Shown piece by piece: positions 8,511-16,606 of a stretch of DNA of 64,000 bases. The DNA is from Clostridia bacterium (lineage in GTDB: Bacteria > Bacillota > Clostridia > Christensenellales > CAG-138). The notes under the pieces are model-generated. The model saw nothing but the letters and a program-made list of their open reading frames with translations. It did not search any database and was not told where the DNA came from. A program made the translations under genes and the position numbers. Positions within the stretch are counted from its first letter, which is position 1, and every line of letters begins with the position of its first letter. Where the stretch lies: the NCBI GenBank assembly GCA_030526425.1, contig JAUNCT010000002.1:80626-144625 (forward strand), in the 5' to 3' direction.

Positions 8511-8731
8511 TCCGGCCTCCCCGCGAGGTCGATCACGATCTTCCCGCAGTCCGCGCACTTGTGCGCCTCCGCGACCGTGGTCTTCCCGTCACCGGTGTTC
8601 GCAAGGCACAGCGCATCCTTTCCGAAAAACGACAGTGCCGGCACGAGCTGCTTCTTTGCCGTCCAATAGACGCCGTCCCGGGATTGGATGTACCCTTTGG
8701 TCATTTCTTTTCCGCAATAGGGGCAGATCAT
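8507..8731 (-). CDS. Small zinc-ribbon protein, PF20097-like
   Basis: 74-residue protein with two CxxC knuckles: MICPYCGKEM at the N-terminus and HKCADCGKIVIDL at the C-terminus, separated by a beta-rich segment (YIQSRDGVYWTAKK). This arrangement matches small bacterial proteins of the DUF6487/PF20097 type of unknown function. Start ATG 8731 keeps the first CxxC at the N-terminus and is preceded by AAAGGA; an upstream ATG at 8785 would overlap the ATPase gene. It is translationally coupled (ATGA) to the DNA glycosylase. Confidence 0.7.
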   Translation of the reverse strand: MICPYCGKEMTKGYIQSRDGVYWTAKKQLVPALSFFGKDALCLANTGDGKTTVAEAHKCADCGKIVIDLAGRPE

Positions 8732-8756
8732 ATGTTTCCCGTCCTTTTCGCAACCG

Positions 8757-10106
8757 TCAAAACGTGCCCGTACCGTCACCGGCATCCGCGCGAAGGAACA
8801 TGATATCGTAAATCGGAAGATAGACGATCTTCCCTTTCACGGTGATCTCCCGTTCGTTGGAAACCACAAACGCTCTGCGGATGTGATACTCCTCATTTTG
8901 CACAAAAGCATTCAGCGCGCTGTGTACCGTATAATCCTTGCCCGATTTGACTTCGATCGGCGCCACCGACAATGTACCGTAGTCATCGATTAGGTAATCC
9001 ACCTCGCCCCGCTTGCGGTTGTCGTAATAATACAACGGGTATCCGTGTGCCGTCAGTTCGCTTGCAACAACCGTTTCGTATACGGAGCCGAGGTTGATGC
9101 TTCGCTCGTCTTCCAGTACCGCGCGGATATTATGTCCATACAGTACCCCTGTCAGCAAGCCGACATCGTTCAGATACAGCTTCAGCAGGTTCTTCCCCGA
9201 GGATTCGATCAACGGAAAAACGGGATTGGAAACCGCACGGACCTGCAGTGCGATCCCCGCGCCGGTGAGGTAATCGAATTCATCCGAATAATCGCGGAAG
9301 CTTTTCCCTCGTTTGTTTTCGATACTCTGTGCAACGACCCGTTTCTTCTTGTTTTCCATATTGGATGGGATCAGATCGTAGACCCTGCGGATCTTCAGCT
9401 TGTTTTCCCGGTCGTACTTCGAGGCATCCGCAGCATAGTACTCGCAAATCTCTTTCTGCACCGCGCGCACCGCTTGGATGTTTTTGGTTTCGAGATAGGC
9501 GTTCACCGCATCCGGCAAACCGCCGACGATCAGGTATTTCCGGAACAAGTCCATCAGTTTCCGGTGCGTTGCCTCATCCGCAGGTTCGAGCTTTTCGAAT
9601 TTTTCCCGCAGCACCCCGATGACCGTTTCGTTCATGCCGTTGGCATATAAAAATTCTTCGAAATCCAACGGATACATCCGCACTTTGCGGATACTCCCCA
9701 TGGGGATCGATGTGGTCTGCGCGAGCGTCACACCGAGCAACGAGCCGCTCGCGATATAGGTAAATCGCCCCTCCTGCGCCAAGAATTTGAGCAATGCCAG
9801 TAATTGCGGATACACCTGGATCTCATCGATGAAAATCAGGGTCTTTCCCTTTTCCCTCATCTTGTCGCCTTGCAGCATGCTGACGCGGAGATAAAAATCA
9901 TCCACGCTGCGGATATTTTCGAACAGCCGTTCTCCCAAAGAATCTTCGACCATATTGAGTTCGATGTAATTCGGAAACAGTCGTTGCCCGACATGCCGGA
10001 CGATATATGTTTTTCCGACCTGACGCGCCCCGTCGATCAGCAGGACCTTTTGCGTATCCGAAAGAAGATGCTCCTCGATTAGGCGTTCGATTTTTCGGTA
10101 CAGCAT
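8757..10106 (-). CDS. AAA ATPase with C-terminal DUF4143 nuclease-like domain
   Basis: 449-residue protein of the AAA_14/DUF4143 group, common and often multi-copy in anaerobes, of unknown function. The N-terminal ATPase has Walker A GARQVGKTYIV near residue 27, Walker B LIFIDEIQ near 90 and sensor IASGSLLG near 120. The C-terminal half has LYLNDVGLLTG and the restriction-endonuclease-like core NRKRGEVDYLIDDYG...APIEVKSGKDY (E-x-D ... E-x-K), characteristic of DUF4143. ATG 10106 is chosen because GGAGG lies nine bases upstream; the earlier ATG at 10124 overlaps that SD. The upstream region holds spaced direct repeats that could be an autoregulatory site. Confidence 0.88.
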   Translation of the reverse strand: MLYRKIERLIEEHLLSDTQKVLLIDGARQVGKTYIVRHVGQRLFPNYIELNMVEDSLGERLFENIRSVDDFYLRVSMLQGDKMREKGKTLIFIDEIQVYPQLLALLKFLAQEGRFTYIASGSLLGVTLAQTTSIPMGSIRKVRMYPLDFEEFLYANGMNETVIGVLREKFEKLEPADEATHRKLMDLFRKYLIVGGLPDAVNAYLETKNIQAVRAVQKEICEYYAADASKYDRENKLKIRRVYDLIPSNMENKKKRVVAQSIENKRGKSFRDYSDEFDYLTGAGIALQVRAVSNPVFPLIESSGKNLLKLYLNDVGLLTGVLYGHNIRAVLEDERSINLGSVYETVVASELTAHGYPLYYYDNRKRGEVDYLIDDYGTLSVAPIEVKSGKDYTVHSALNAFVQNEEYHIRRAFVVSNEREITVKGKIVYLPIYDIMFLRADAGDGTGTF

Positions 10107-10121
10107 CGCAACAAACCTCCG

Positions 10122-10231
10122 CATGACTTTTCAACACTATTTTTGCACAGTATTCATGACTTTTCAATAATTATCCTTTTCAATTTTATGACATTTCAAT
10201 ATATTTCCGTTCAAAACGCATGACTTTGCAG
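10122..10231 (-). repeat. Four ~32-bp-spaced direct repeats upstream of the DUF4143 ATPase
   Basis: Minus-strand repeat TTGAAAAGTCATG occurs at 10134-10122 and 10167-10155 exactly, at 10199-10187 with two changes (TTGAAATGTCATA) and at 10231-10219 in a decayed form (CTGCAAAGTCATG). Start-to-start spacing is 33, 32 and 32 bases, about three helical turns. A TTGAA half-motif also recurs midway, at about 16-base steps. The copy nearest the gene abuts the GGAGG ribosome site. The layout suggests cooperative protein binding on one DNA face over the promoter and leader. Confidence 0.75.
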
Positions 10232-10287
10232 CGGTTTGTCCGGCATGCGGCATACCGATTCCCTCTCCCATTGCACAAAGACGCAAA

Positions 10288-10319
10288 ACACCCCCGCAAG
10301 CCGTTCCTTGCGGGGGTGT
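10288..10319 (-). terminator. Intrinsic terminator of lysS
   Basis: Thirteen-base inverted repeat with core CACCCCCGCAAG / CTTGCGGGGGTG and a six-base loop, followed on the minus strand by TTTTGCG. It lies 34 bases after the lysS stop codon. Confidence 0.8.
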
Positions 10320-10352
10320 CTGTCATTCGGTTCGTTCCGGTCGCCGCAAAGC

Positions 10353-12314
10353 TCAGTACAGCTTCGCGCCGGCGGGGATGTGGTCGTCGACCATCAGCAG
10401 GTGGAGCTTCTCCTCGCCCTCCTCGTTGTGGATGGCGGAAAGCAGCATGCCGCAGGACTCGATGCCCATCATGGGGCGCGGCGGCAGGTTCGTGATGGCG
10501 ATGAGCGTCTTGCCGACGAGCTCTTCGGGCTCGTAGAAGGCGTGGATGCCGGAAAGGATCGTGCGGTCGGTGCCCGTGCCGTCGTCCAGCGTGAACTGCA
10601 GCAGCTTCTTGGACTTCTTCACCGCGGCGCACTCCTTGACCTTCACGGCGCGGAAATCGCTCTTGGAGAAGGTCTCGAAGTCGACAAACTCGGAGAACAG
10701 CGGCTCGATCTCGACCTTGGAGAAGTCGATGGGCTCGGCGGCGACCGGCGCGGCTTCGCAAGCGGTCTCCTGGGCGGGGGCTTCCGCAGCGGTTTCGGCG
10801 GGCTTCTGCGCGCCTGCGCCCTTGCCCTCGGGCTTCATCGTCGGGAAGAGCAGCACATCGCGGATGGAATCGCTGTTGGTCAGCAGCATCACGAGACGGT
10901 CGACGCCGAAGCCGAGACCGCCCGTCGGCGGCATGCCGTACTCGAGCGCGTTGATGAAGTCGTAATCGACCTGGGCGCGGCAGTTCGGGTCGAGTGCCTT
11001 GCGCTCCGCGACCTGCTTTTCAAAGCGGGCGCGCTGGTCGATCGGGTCGTTCAGCTCGCTGAATGCGTTGCCGAACTCGGTCGCGTTGATGAAGTACTCG
11101 AAACGCTCCGTGAACATCGGATCATCCGGCTTGCGCTTTGCAAGCGGACTGATCTCGACGGGGTAATCGTAGATGAAGGTCGGCTGGATGAGCTTCTCCT
11201 CGACGAACGCGTCGAAGAACTCGGCGAGGATCGCGCCCTTCGTGGGCACCTCGGGCAGACCGACGTTGTGCTCCTTCGCAACGGCGATGGCTTCTTCATC
11301 GGTCGCGATCGCGTCGAAGTCGACGCCGGAGTACTTCTTGACCGCCTCCTTCATGGTGAGGCGCTCCCAGTGACCGATGTCGATGATGTGACCCTGATAG
11401 GGGATCTCAAGCGTGCCGCACACGTTCATGGTGACGGTCTTCATCATACGCTCGACGATGTCCATCATGCCGCGGAAATCGGTGTAGGACTGATACAGCT
11501 CGATGCTGGTGAACTCGGGGTTGTGCTTGACGTCCATACCCTCGTTGCGGAAGATACGGCCGACCTCATACACACGCTCCATGCCGCCGACGATCAGGCG
11601 CTTGAGGTAGAGCTCGGTCTCGATGCGGAGCACCATGTCGATGTCGAGGGAGTTGTGGTGGGTGTAGAACGGGCGTGCGGAAGCACCGATCTCAAACGGG
11701 GTCAGCACCGGCGTTTCGACCTCGAGGAATCCCTCGCCGTCGAGGAACGCGCGCAGCTCGCGCATGATCTTCGAGCGCTTGATGAAGGTGTCCTTCACCT
11801 CGGGGTTCGCGATCAGGTCGACATAACGCTGACGGTAGCGCTGTTCCTTGTCGGTCAATCCGTGGAACTTCTCCGGCAGGGGACGGAGGGACTTGGAAAG
11901 CAGTTCGATCTCGGTCGCGTGGACGGAGATCTCACCGGTCTTCGTTTTGAAAACGAGACCCGTCACGCCGACGATGTCGCCGATGTCCATCATCTTCTTG
12001 AAGCCGTTGTAAGCCTCTTCGCCGACGTCGTCGCGCTTGATGTAGAACTGGATATCGCCTTCGCCGTCGAGCAGGTGCGCAAAGCTCGCCTTGCCCATGA
12101 TGCGGCGGGACGTCATGCGGCCCGCGATGCGGACCTCCTTGCCCTCGAGGGCATCGTAGTTCTCTGCGATCTGCTTGGAGTGCGCCGTCTGGTCGAACTT
12201 CGTGATGGCGTAGGGGTTCTTGCCGGCCTGCTGCAGCTCGGTCAGCTTGTCACGGCGGATCTGCAACAGCTCGGAGAGCTCTTCCGCGGTGACGGGCGTG
12301 TTGTTCTGTTCCAT
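10353..12314 (-). CDS. lysS: Lysyl-tRNA synthetase (class II) fused to a C-terminal tRNA-binding (MetRS/Trbp111-type) domain
   Basis: 653-residue enzyme that charges tRNA-Lys. Residues ~1-500 are a complete class II LysRS: anticodon-binding OB fold (VRIAGRMTSRRIMGKASFAHLLD near 60), motif 2 (VYEVGRIFRNEGMDVKHNPEFT near 250) and motif 3 (GGLGFGVDRLVMLLT near 470). After an Ala/Pro/Glu-rich linker (residues ~505-535), residues ~540-653 form an EMAP-II-like OB domain (FRAVKVKECAAVKKSKKLLQF, ITNLPPRPMMGIESCGMLL) normally found at the end of methionyl-tRNA synthetase. Typical bacterial LysRS has about 500 residues. ATG 12314 follows AAAGGAAAG. A terminator sits only 25 bases upstream. Confidence 0.95.
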   Translation of the reverse strand: MEQNNTPVTAEELSELLQIRRDKLTELQQAGKNPYAITKFDQTAHSKQIAENYDALEGKEVRIAGRMTSRRIMGKASFAHLLDGEGDIQFYIKRDDVGEEAYNGFKKMMDIGDIVGVTGLVFKTKTGEISVHATEIELLSKSLRPLPEKFHGLTDKEQRYRQRYVDLIANPEVKDTFIKRSKIMRELRAFLDGEGFLEVETPVLTPFEIGASARPFYTHHNSLDIDMVLRIETELYLKRLIVGGMERVYEVGRIFRNEGMDVKHNPEFTSIELYQSYTDFRGMMDIVERMMKTVTMNVCGTLEIPYQGHIIDIGHWERLTMKEAVKKYSGVDFDAIATDEEAIAVAKEHNVGLPEVPTKGAILAEFFDAFVEEKLIQPTFIYDYPVEISPLAKRKPDDPMFTERFEYFINATEFGNAFSELNDPIDQRARFEKQVAERKALDPNCRAQVDYDFINALEYGMPPTGGLGFGVDRLVMLLTNSDSIRDVLLFPTMKPEGKGAGAQKPAETAAEAPAQETACEAAPVAAEPIDFSKVEIEPLFSEFVDFETFSKSDFRAVKVKECAAVKKSKKLLQFTLDDGTGTDRTILSGIHAFYEPEELVGKTLIAITNLPPRPMMGIESCGMLLSAIHNEEGEEKLHLLMVDDHIPAGAKLY

Positions 12315-12338
12315 GTGCTTTCCTTTCTCCTCTTCTTC

Positions 12339-12362
12339 AAAAAAGCGGGGCAATTGCCCCGC
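12339..12362 (-). terminator. Terminator/attenuator between greA and lysS
   Basis: Minus strand GCGGGGCAATTGCCCCGC (12362-12345) followed by TTTTTTGAAG. It fits entirely in the 57-base gap between greA and lysS and leaves no room for a lysS promoter downstream, so lysS must be read by leakage or regulated read-through. Confidence 0.85.
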
Positions 12363-12371
12363 GGTGTTTCG

Positions 12372-12842
12372 TTATCGCTCGATGCGCAGGACGCGGACCT
12401 TCTGCAGGCCGCTCGGCGTCTGCACTTCGATGGTGTCCTTCGCCTTGTGGCCCAGCAACGCCGCGCCGATGGGGGACTCGTTGGAAATGCGGTTCTCGAA
12501 CGGATCCGCCTCTGCGGAACCGACGATACGGTAGGTCTGGGTCATGCCCAGGTTGACGAACTCGATCTCAACGGTCGCGCCGACGCCGATGGTCTTCTTG
12601 TCGACGTTGCTCTCATCGATGATCTTCGCGTTCTTCAGTTCTTCTTCGAGCTGCTGGATGTCGTACTCCATCTTCGCCTGCTCGTCTTTCGCGGCATCGT
12701 ACTCCGCGTTTTCGGAAAGGTCGCCCTGCGCGCGCGCTTCCTTCAGCGCTTCCGCGATCGCGAGACGTCCTTCGTTTTTCATATACTCAAGGCGCTGCTT
12801 CCGATTCTCAAATTCTTCAGCGGTAAGCCAGATCTCAGCCAT
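12372..12842 (-). CDS. greA: Transcription elongation factor GreA
   Basis: 156 residues, the usual GreA length. The factor enters the RNA polymerase secondary channel and stimulates cleavage of backtracked RNA. The N-terminal coiled coil (residues ~8-75) contains the signature GDLSENAEYDAAKDEQ with the two tip acidic residues, and the C-terminal FKBP-like domain ends with ISNESPIGAALLGHKAKD. GGGAGG lies eight bases before ATG. It has its own consensus promoter inside the end of dusB and is followed by a terminator. Confidence 0.96.
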   Translation of the reverse strand: MAEIWLTAEEFENRKQRLEYMKNEGRLAIAEALKEARAQGDLSENAEYDAAKDEQAKMEYDIQQLEEELKNAKIIDESNVDKKTIGVGATVEIEFVNLGMTQTYRIVGSAEADPFENRISNESPIGAALLGHKAKDTIEVQTPSGLQKVRVLRIER

Positions 12843-12881
12843 AACCGAATCCTCCCTTATTACAGACCATATATAACGATA

Positions 12882-12910
12882 ATTATAATTTTACGTGCGG
12901 AAGGTGTCAA
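12882..12910 (-). promoter_or_regulatory. Consensus sigma-A promoter of greA
   Basis: Minus strand TTGACA (12910-12905), 17-base spacer, TATAAT (12887-12882): a full match to the sigma-A consensus. The -35 lies within the last codons of dusB and the -10 just beyond its stop, giving greA expression independent of the upstream operon. Confidence 0.85.
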
Positions 12911-13856
12911 GTAATATCCGCTCGGTTTCCTCGGGTGTTTCGGCGGTCTGCAGCTTCGTCCGGATCTGCGCCGCGCCCCGCACGCCGTGAAAGTAATGAC
13001 ACAGGTGTTTCCGCAGTTCGACGAGCCCGCGGCGTCCCTCACGTTCCACCGCCATGCACAGGTGCGTCAGCGCCGTTTCCGCCCGTTCGGCGTCCGTCGG
13101 CGGCACGGGTTCCTCCCCGTCGAGCACTGCGCGGATCTCGCGGAATATCCACGGGTTGCCGAGCGCGCCGCGTCCGATCATCACGCCGTCGCAGCCGGTC
13201 TCACGGAGCATTTTGAGGGCGCTTTCCGCGTCCGTCACGTCGCCGTTTCCGATCACGGGGATGCTGACCGCCTGTTTCACCAGGGCGATCTTTCCGTAAT
13301 CCGCCTTGCCCATGTACTGCTGCACGCGCGTCCTGCCATGCACGGCGACCGCGGCGACGCCGCTCTGCTCCGCGATGCGCGCAAGCTCCGGCGCCACGAA
13401 CAGGGTCTCGTCCGGTCCGAGCCGCATCTTGACCGTGACCGGCACCGATGATGCCTTGACCGCGGCTTCCATCAGCCGTCCCGCCAGCGGCAGGTCGTTC
13501 AGCAGCGCGCTGCCGTCCCCGTTCGAAACGATCTTCCGCGCGGGGCACCCCATGTTGATGTCGATGGCGCACAGCGCATCGCCCATCCGCTCCGCGGTGC
13601 GCCGCACCGCTTCCGCCATGATCTCGGGCTCGTGTCCGAACAGCTGCGCGGATACGGGGCGTTCCTCGGGGAGCGTATCGAGCAGCTCCAGCGTGTTTTC
13701 GTTCGCAAACAGCAGTCCCTTGGCGCTCACCATCTCGGTCACCGCCATGTCGCAGCCGTTGCGGCGGCACAGCGTGCGGTACACGGGGTCGGTATACCCC
13801 GCGAGCGGCGCGAGGATCAGAGGGCATTCTTTGCCGTAAAGTGTTTTCAGGTCCAT
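12891..13856 (-). CDS. dusB: tRNA-dihydrouridine synthase
   Basis: 321-residue FMN enzyme reducing specific uridines in the tRNA D-loop. DusB-type features are LILAPLAGYTDPVYRTLCRRNG near residue 13, DINMGCPARKI near 97 (catalytic Cys), VKMRLGPDE near 142, VAVHGRTRVQQYMGKADY near 167 and NGDVTDAESA followed by GVMIGRGALGNPWIF near 225. ATG 13856 follows GAGGAACGACG. It lies nine bases after the unknown membrane-anchored gene, within the same operon. Confidence 0.93.
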   Translation of the reverse strand: MDLKTLYGKECPLILAPLAGYTDPVYRTLCRRNGCDMAVTEMVSAKGLLFANENTLELLDTLPEERPVSAQLFGHEPEIMAEAVRRTAERMGDALCAIDINMGCPARKIVSNGDGSALLNDLPLAGRLMEAAVKASSVPVTVKMRLGPDETLFVAPELARIAEQSGVAAVAVHGRTRVQQYMGKADYGKIALVKQAVSIPVIGNGDVTDAESALKMLRETGCDGVMIGRGALGNPWIFREIRAVLDGEEPVPPTDAERAETALTHLCMAVEREGRRGLVELRKHLCHYFHGVRGAAQIRTKLQTAETPEETERILLDTFRT

Positions 13857-13865
13857 CGTCGTTCC

Positions 13866-14519
13866 TCAGCCCAGCATCACGACGTCCGGAGACGGTGTGG
13901 GCGTTGCCATCGGCAGTACGGTCGCATTCGGGTCGGGCGTGAGCAGCGGTGCGGTCGCGGGCTTCCGCTCCACGATCGCGATGTTCGCGATATACCAGCG
14001 CGTGCCGTTGAACACGAACAGGATCTCGAGCCTGCAGGTCTCCCATTCGGGCAGGGGGTAGTCCGCCGCGGTCTTCTCGTCGTCGATGAACTCCGCCTTG
14101 ATGTTGCCCTTGAGCCCCATCGTTTCCACCGCCGTCACGGTCGCCGTCGTCGACCACGGCCAAACGGAAATGCCCTCCACGCTCAGGTCGTAATTATACC
14201 CCGTGAACTCATAGCGCGAAAACACGGGCGAATTGAGCTTTTCGTCGTTCCGGATGGCGTTCGCCGTGAAATAATACTCCAGCTGTTGTTCGTCTCCCTC
14301 GCCGATGGCGCACTGCGCGCGCAGCGTCATGCCCTCCGTCACGAGGATGTACAGGTTCGCCATGCGCTCCGTCGTCAAAAACGCGAGCACGCAAAGCGAG
14401 ACGATCGCGATCAGCGCGATCATCTTCGATAGGATATAGGATACCGTGCGCCGCGCCGTCCGCAGCCGCCGGATGCTTTGCCGTTCTCTTTCGATCCTTG
14501 TCTGTCGTCTTCTCTCCAT
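13866..14519 (-). CDS. Membrane-anchored protein of unknown function
   Basis: 217 residues. A highly basic N-terminus (MERRRQTRIERERQSIRRLR) precedes a single membrane helix at about residues 28-50 (ILSKMIALIAIVSLCVLAFL), so the remainder should face outward (positive-inside). The outer part contains a beta-rich stretch with FVFNGTRWYIANIAIVERK, resembling NTF2-like or LysM-lacking exported domains, then a Thr/Pro-rich tail (PDPNATVLPMATPTPSPD) typical of wall-spanning linkers. I do not recognise a family. It sits between the MBL hydrolase (18 bases) and dusB (9 bases). GAAGGAAACGC precedes the ATG. Confidence 0.75.
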   Translation of the reverse strand: MERRRQTRIERERQSIRRLRTARRTVSYILSKMIALIAIVSLCVLAFLTTERMANLYILVTEGMTLRAQCAIGEGDEQQLEYYFTANAIRNDEKLNSPVFSRYEFTGYNYDLSVEGISVWPWSTTATVTAVETMGLKGNIKAEFIDDEKTAADYPLPEWETCRLEILFVFNGTRWYIANIAIVERKPATAPLLTPDPNATVLPMATPTPSPDVVMLG

Positions 14520-14537
14520 GCGTTTCCTTCAAATCCG

Positions 14538-15347
14538 TTACCGGCCGAGCGTCAGCGTCATCCCGACGCCCGCCTCCGCCGTGTCGAATTCCGCCGTCAT
14601 CGCCGCTTTGACCGCAAGCGATGTGCAATGGCAGGGAATGAGCCGCTCCGTGCCGAGCCGTTTGAGCTCCCGCATGCAGGAGCGGAAATCGTCGTCCGTT
14701 TCAAACAGGTGCATGCCGCCCATCACGGCCGCAACGCGCCGTTCCCCTGTGACCTCAAGCGCATACCGCAGGGTGTTCGCCACGCCCGCGTGCGCACAGC
14801 CGGTCAGCAAAAACAAGCCCTCCTCCGTGCGGAGCGCAAGGGCCGTATCGTCGGGCAGGTCGTCCGGCACCGCGGCTCCGTCCGCAAAGCGTTCGCCCAC
14901 GCTCCTTCCGCATTCAAAGGGATACCCCCGCGGGATCTCCCCGAGAAAGCAGATGCGCTCCGTCAGCCAAATCGGTTCCTTTCGGAGCACCGTCCGGGTG
15001 TTCTCCCCGAGCTCCTCCGGTCCTATTGGGGAGCCGACCTCCAGCCCATCGCAGCGGCGCCGCGCGAACACCGCGGGGTGCGCCACGAGCGTGACCGGTT
15101 GCGCAAAGCGTTTGCGGTACTCCGCAAGACCGCCCGTATGGTCGTTGTGCCCGTGCGACAGCACGATGTGCGTGACCTTGGCGAGGTCGATGCCCATGCG
15201 CCGCGCGTTCTCGATAAACACGCCGGAATACCCCGTGTCGAACAGCACGGTCGTTTTCCCGTCCTCGATCAGCACGGAAAACGCAGGTTCACCGAGGTAA
15301 TACCGGTCGATATAGGTGTGGTTGTCGCAAAGCAGCGTGAGTTTCAT
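14538..15347 (-). CDS. MBL-fold metallohydrolase
   Basis: 269-residue metallo-beta-lactamase-fold enzyme. The metal site motif is LSHGHNDHTGG near residue 63; the second histidine is in LTGCAHAGVANTL near 180 and the third in IPCHCTSLAVKAAM near 240. The DDTALAL and GCAHAG pattern matches the group annotated as 7,8-dihydropterin-6-methyl-4-aminobenzene-phosphate synthase-like hydrolases; the true substrate is unknown. Its ATG overlaps the M20 peptidase stop (ATGA). Confidence 0.85.
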   Translation of the reverse strand: MKLTLLCDNHTYIDRYYLGEPAFSVLIEDGKTTVLFDTGYSGVFIENARRMGIDLAKVTHIVLSHGHNDHTGGLAEYRKRFAQPVTLVAHPAVFARRRCDGLEVGSPIGPEELGENTRTVLRKEPIWLTERICFLGEIPRGYPFECGRSVGERFADGAAVPDDLPDDTALALRTEEGLFLLTGCAHAGVANTLRYALEVTGERRVAAVMGGMHLFETDDDFRSCMRELKRLGTERLIPCHCTSLAVKAAMTAEFDTAEAGVGMTLTLGR

Positions 15348-16561
15348 TTGCTCCGCTTCGCTTCGCCGATGATCCTGCCCGTTCCATCGAGCAGGGCGCG
15401 CACCGCATCGAGCTCGAACTGCACGCCGTACGCCAGCGCGTCCTCGTCCATACGGTACTTCGAGTTGTGGTGCGGGAACGCGCAGCCCTTATCCGCATTG
15501 CCGGAACCGAGCTCCAAAAAGAACCCGGGCGTCCCGTCGGCAAGGAAGTACGAAAAATCCTCCCCGGGCATGATGGGCTCCATCTCCAGCAGCTTCTCCT
15601 CGCCGTACCGGCCGAGGATGAGCTTGCGCGCCATGCCCGCAAGCGCCGCGTCGTTTTCGACGGAGGGATAGCTTTCGAGCCAGTCGATGTCGATCATCAC
15701 GTCGTTCGCCGTCGCAACGCCCTCGGCGATCTTGTGCACCGCCTCGCGGACCTTGCGGCGCTGTTCTTTGCCGAAGGTGCGCACGGATGCGTTCAGCACC
15801 ACTTCGTTCGGGATGATGTTGTACGCCGTGCCGCCGTGGACCTCGCAGATGGAAAGCGCCACGCTCTCCCGCGCGGCCGTGCGGCGCGCGACGATGGTCT
15901 GTGCCTGCAGAATGAACGCCGCGGCGGCGACCACCGGGTCCTTGCACTGCTCGGGGAAGGCGCAGTGTCCGCCCTTGCCGCGGACGACCACGCCGAAGCT
16001 GTCGACGTTTGCGGTCAGCACGCCGTTCTTCACGCCGTGCGCGCCCGTGGGAAAGTTGCTCGACAGGTGCAGCGCCAGCATGACGTCCACGCCCTTCGCG
16101 GCGCCCGCGCGCACCATTTCGATCGCGCCGCCCGGCGGCAGTTCCTCCGCATGCTGGAAGAAGCATCGCACCTCACCGCAGAACGTGTCGCGGCTCTCGG
16201 CAAGAAGGCGCACCGCCGTCAGAAGGATCGCCGCATGCCCGTCGTGTCCGCAGGAATGCATCGCGCCGTCGTTCTTCGAGCAGAACGGCTCGATCGGCTC
16301 CTCCTGCATGGGCAGGGCGTCGATATCCGCGCGGATGCCCACGGTATAGGGCGTGCCGGGCTTCGTCCCCTCGATCTTCGCGATGACGCCCGTTTTCGTC
16401 ACCCGCTCCGTCCGCACGTTCGGGATGGCGTTCAGCTGTGTTTCGAGCCACAGGGTCGTTTCGTATTCGCGGAACGAGATCTCCGCGTGTTCATGCAGAC
16501 GGCGCCGCGCGATGATGAGCGACCGTTCCGCCTGAAGGACCTCTTGGGAAAGACCTTCCAT
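15344..16561 (-). CDS. M20-family amidohydrolase (hippurate/N-acyl-amino-acid hydrolase type)
   Basis: 405-residue zinc metallopeptidase that removes acyl groups from N-acyl amino acids or cleaves related amides. Visible are HEHAEISFREYET near residue 22, metal ligands in HSCGHDGHAAILL near 102, FFQHAEELPPGGAIEMV near 138 (catalytic Glu pair) and MPGEDFSYFL near 345. Length and order match the M20D (hippurate hydrolase, ThrL/HipO-like) subfamily. GGAGGCAGAAT precedes ATG 16561. It is in the operon behind the flavodoxin-like reductase. Confidence 0.88.
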   Translation of the reverse strand: MEGLSQEVLQAERSLIIARRRLHEHAEISFREYETTLWLETQLNAIPNVRTERVTKTGVIAKIEGTKPGTPYTVGIRADIDALPMQEEPIEPFCSKNDGAMHSCGHDGHAAILLTAVRLLAESRDTFCGEVRCFFQHAEELPPGGAIEMVRAGAAKGVDVMLALHLSSNFPTGAHGVKNGVLTANVDSFGVVVRGKGGHCAFPEQCKDPVVAAAAFILQAQTIVARRTAARESVALSICEVHGGTAYNIIPNEVVLNASVRTFGKEQRRKVREAVHKIAEGVATANDVMIDIDWLESYPSVENDAALAGMARKLILGRYGEEKLLEMEPIMPGEDFSYFLADGTPGFFLELGSGNADKGCAFPHHNSKYRMDEDALAYGVQFELDAVRALLDGTGRIIGEAKRSK

Positions 16562-16606
16562 ATTCTGCCTCCGTGTCGTGATATGGTCGTGGACCGCCGC
16601 AGCGGC

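Noticed and set aside
10122..10231. CRISPR array at the regular ~32-base repeats
   Set aside because: Repeat units are only 13 bases and degenerate, total length is about 110 bases, and no cas genes are near.
10236..12914. Plus-strand open frame of 892 codons opposite lysS and greA
   Set aside because: It is the antisense shadow of two well-supported genes in high-GC DNA; the translation is a low-complexity Leu/Val/Asp-rich string with no family features and no ribosome site.
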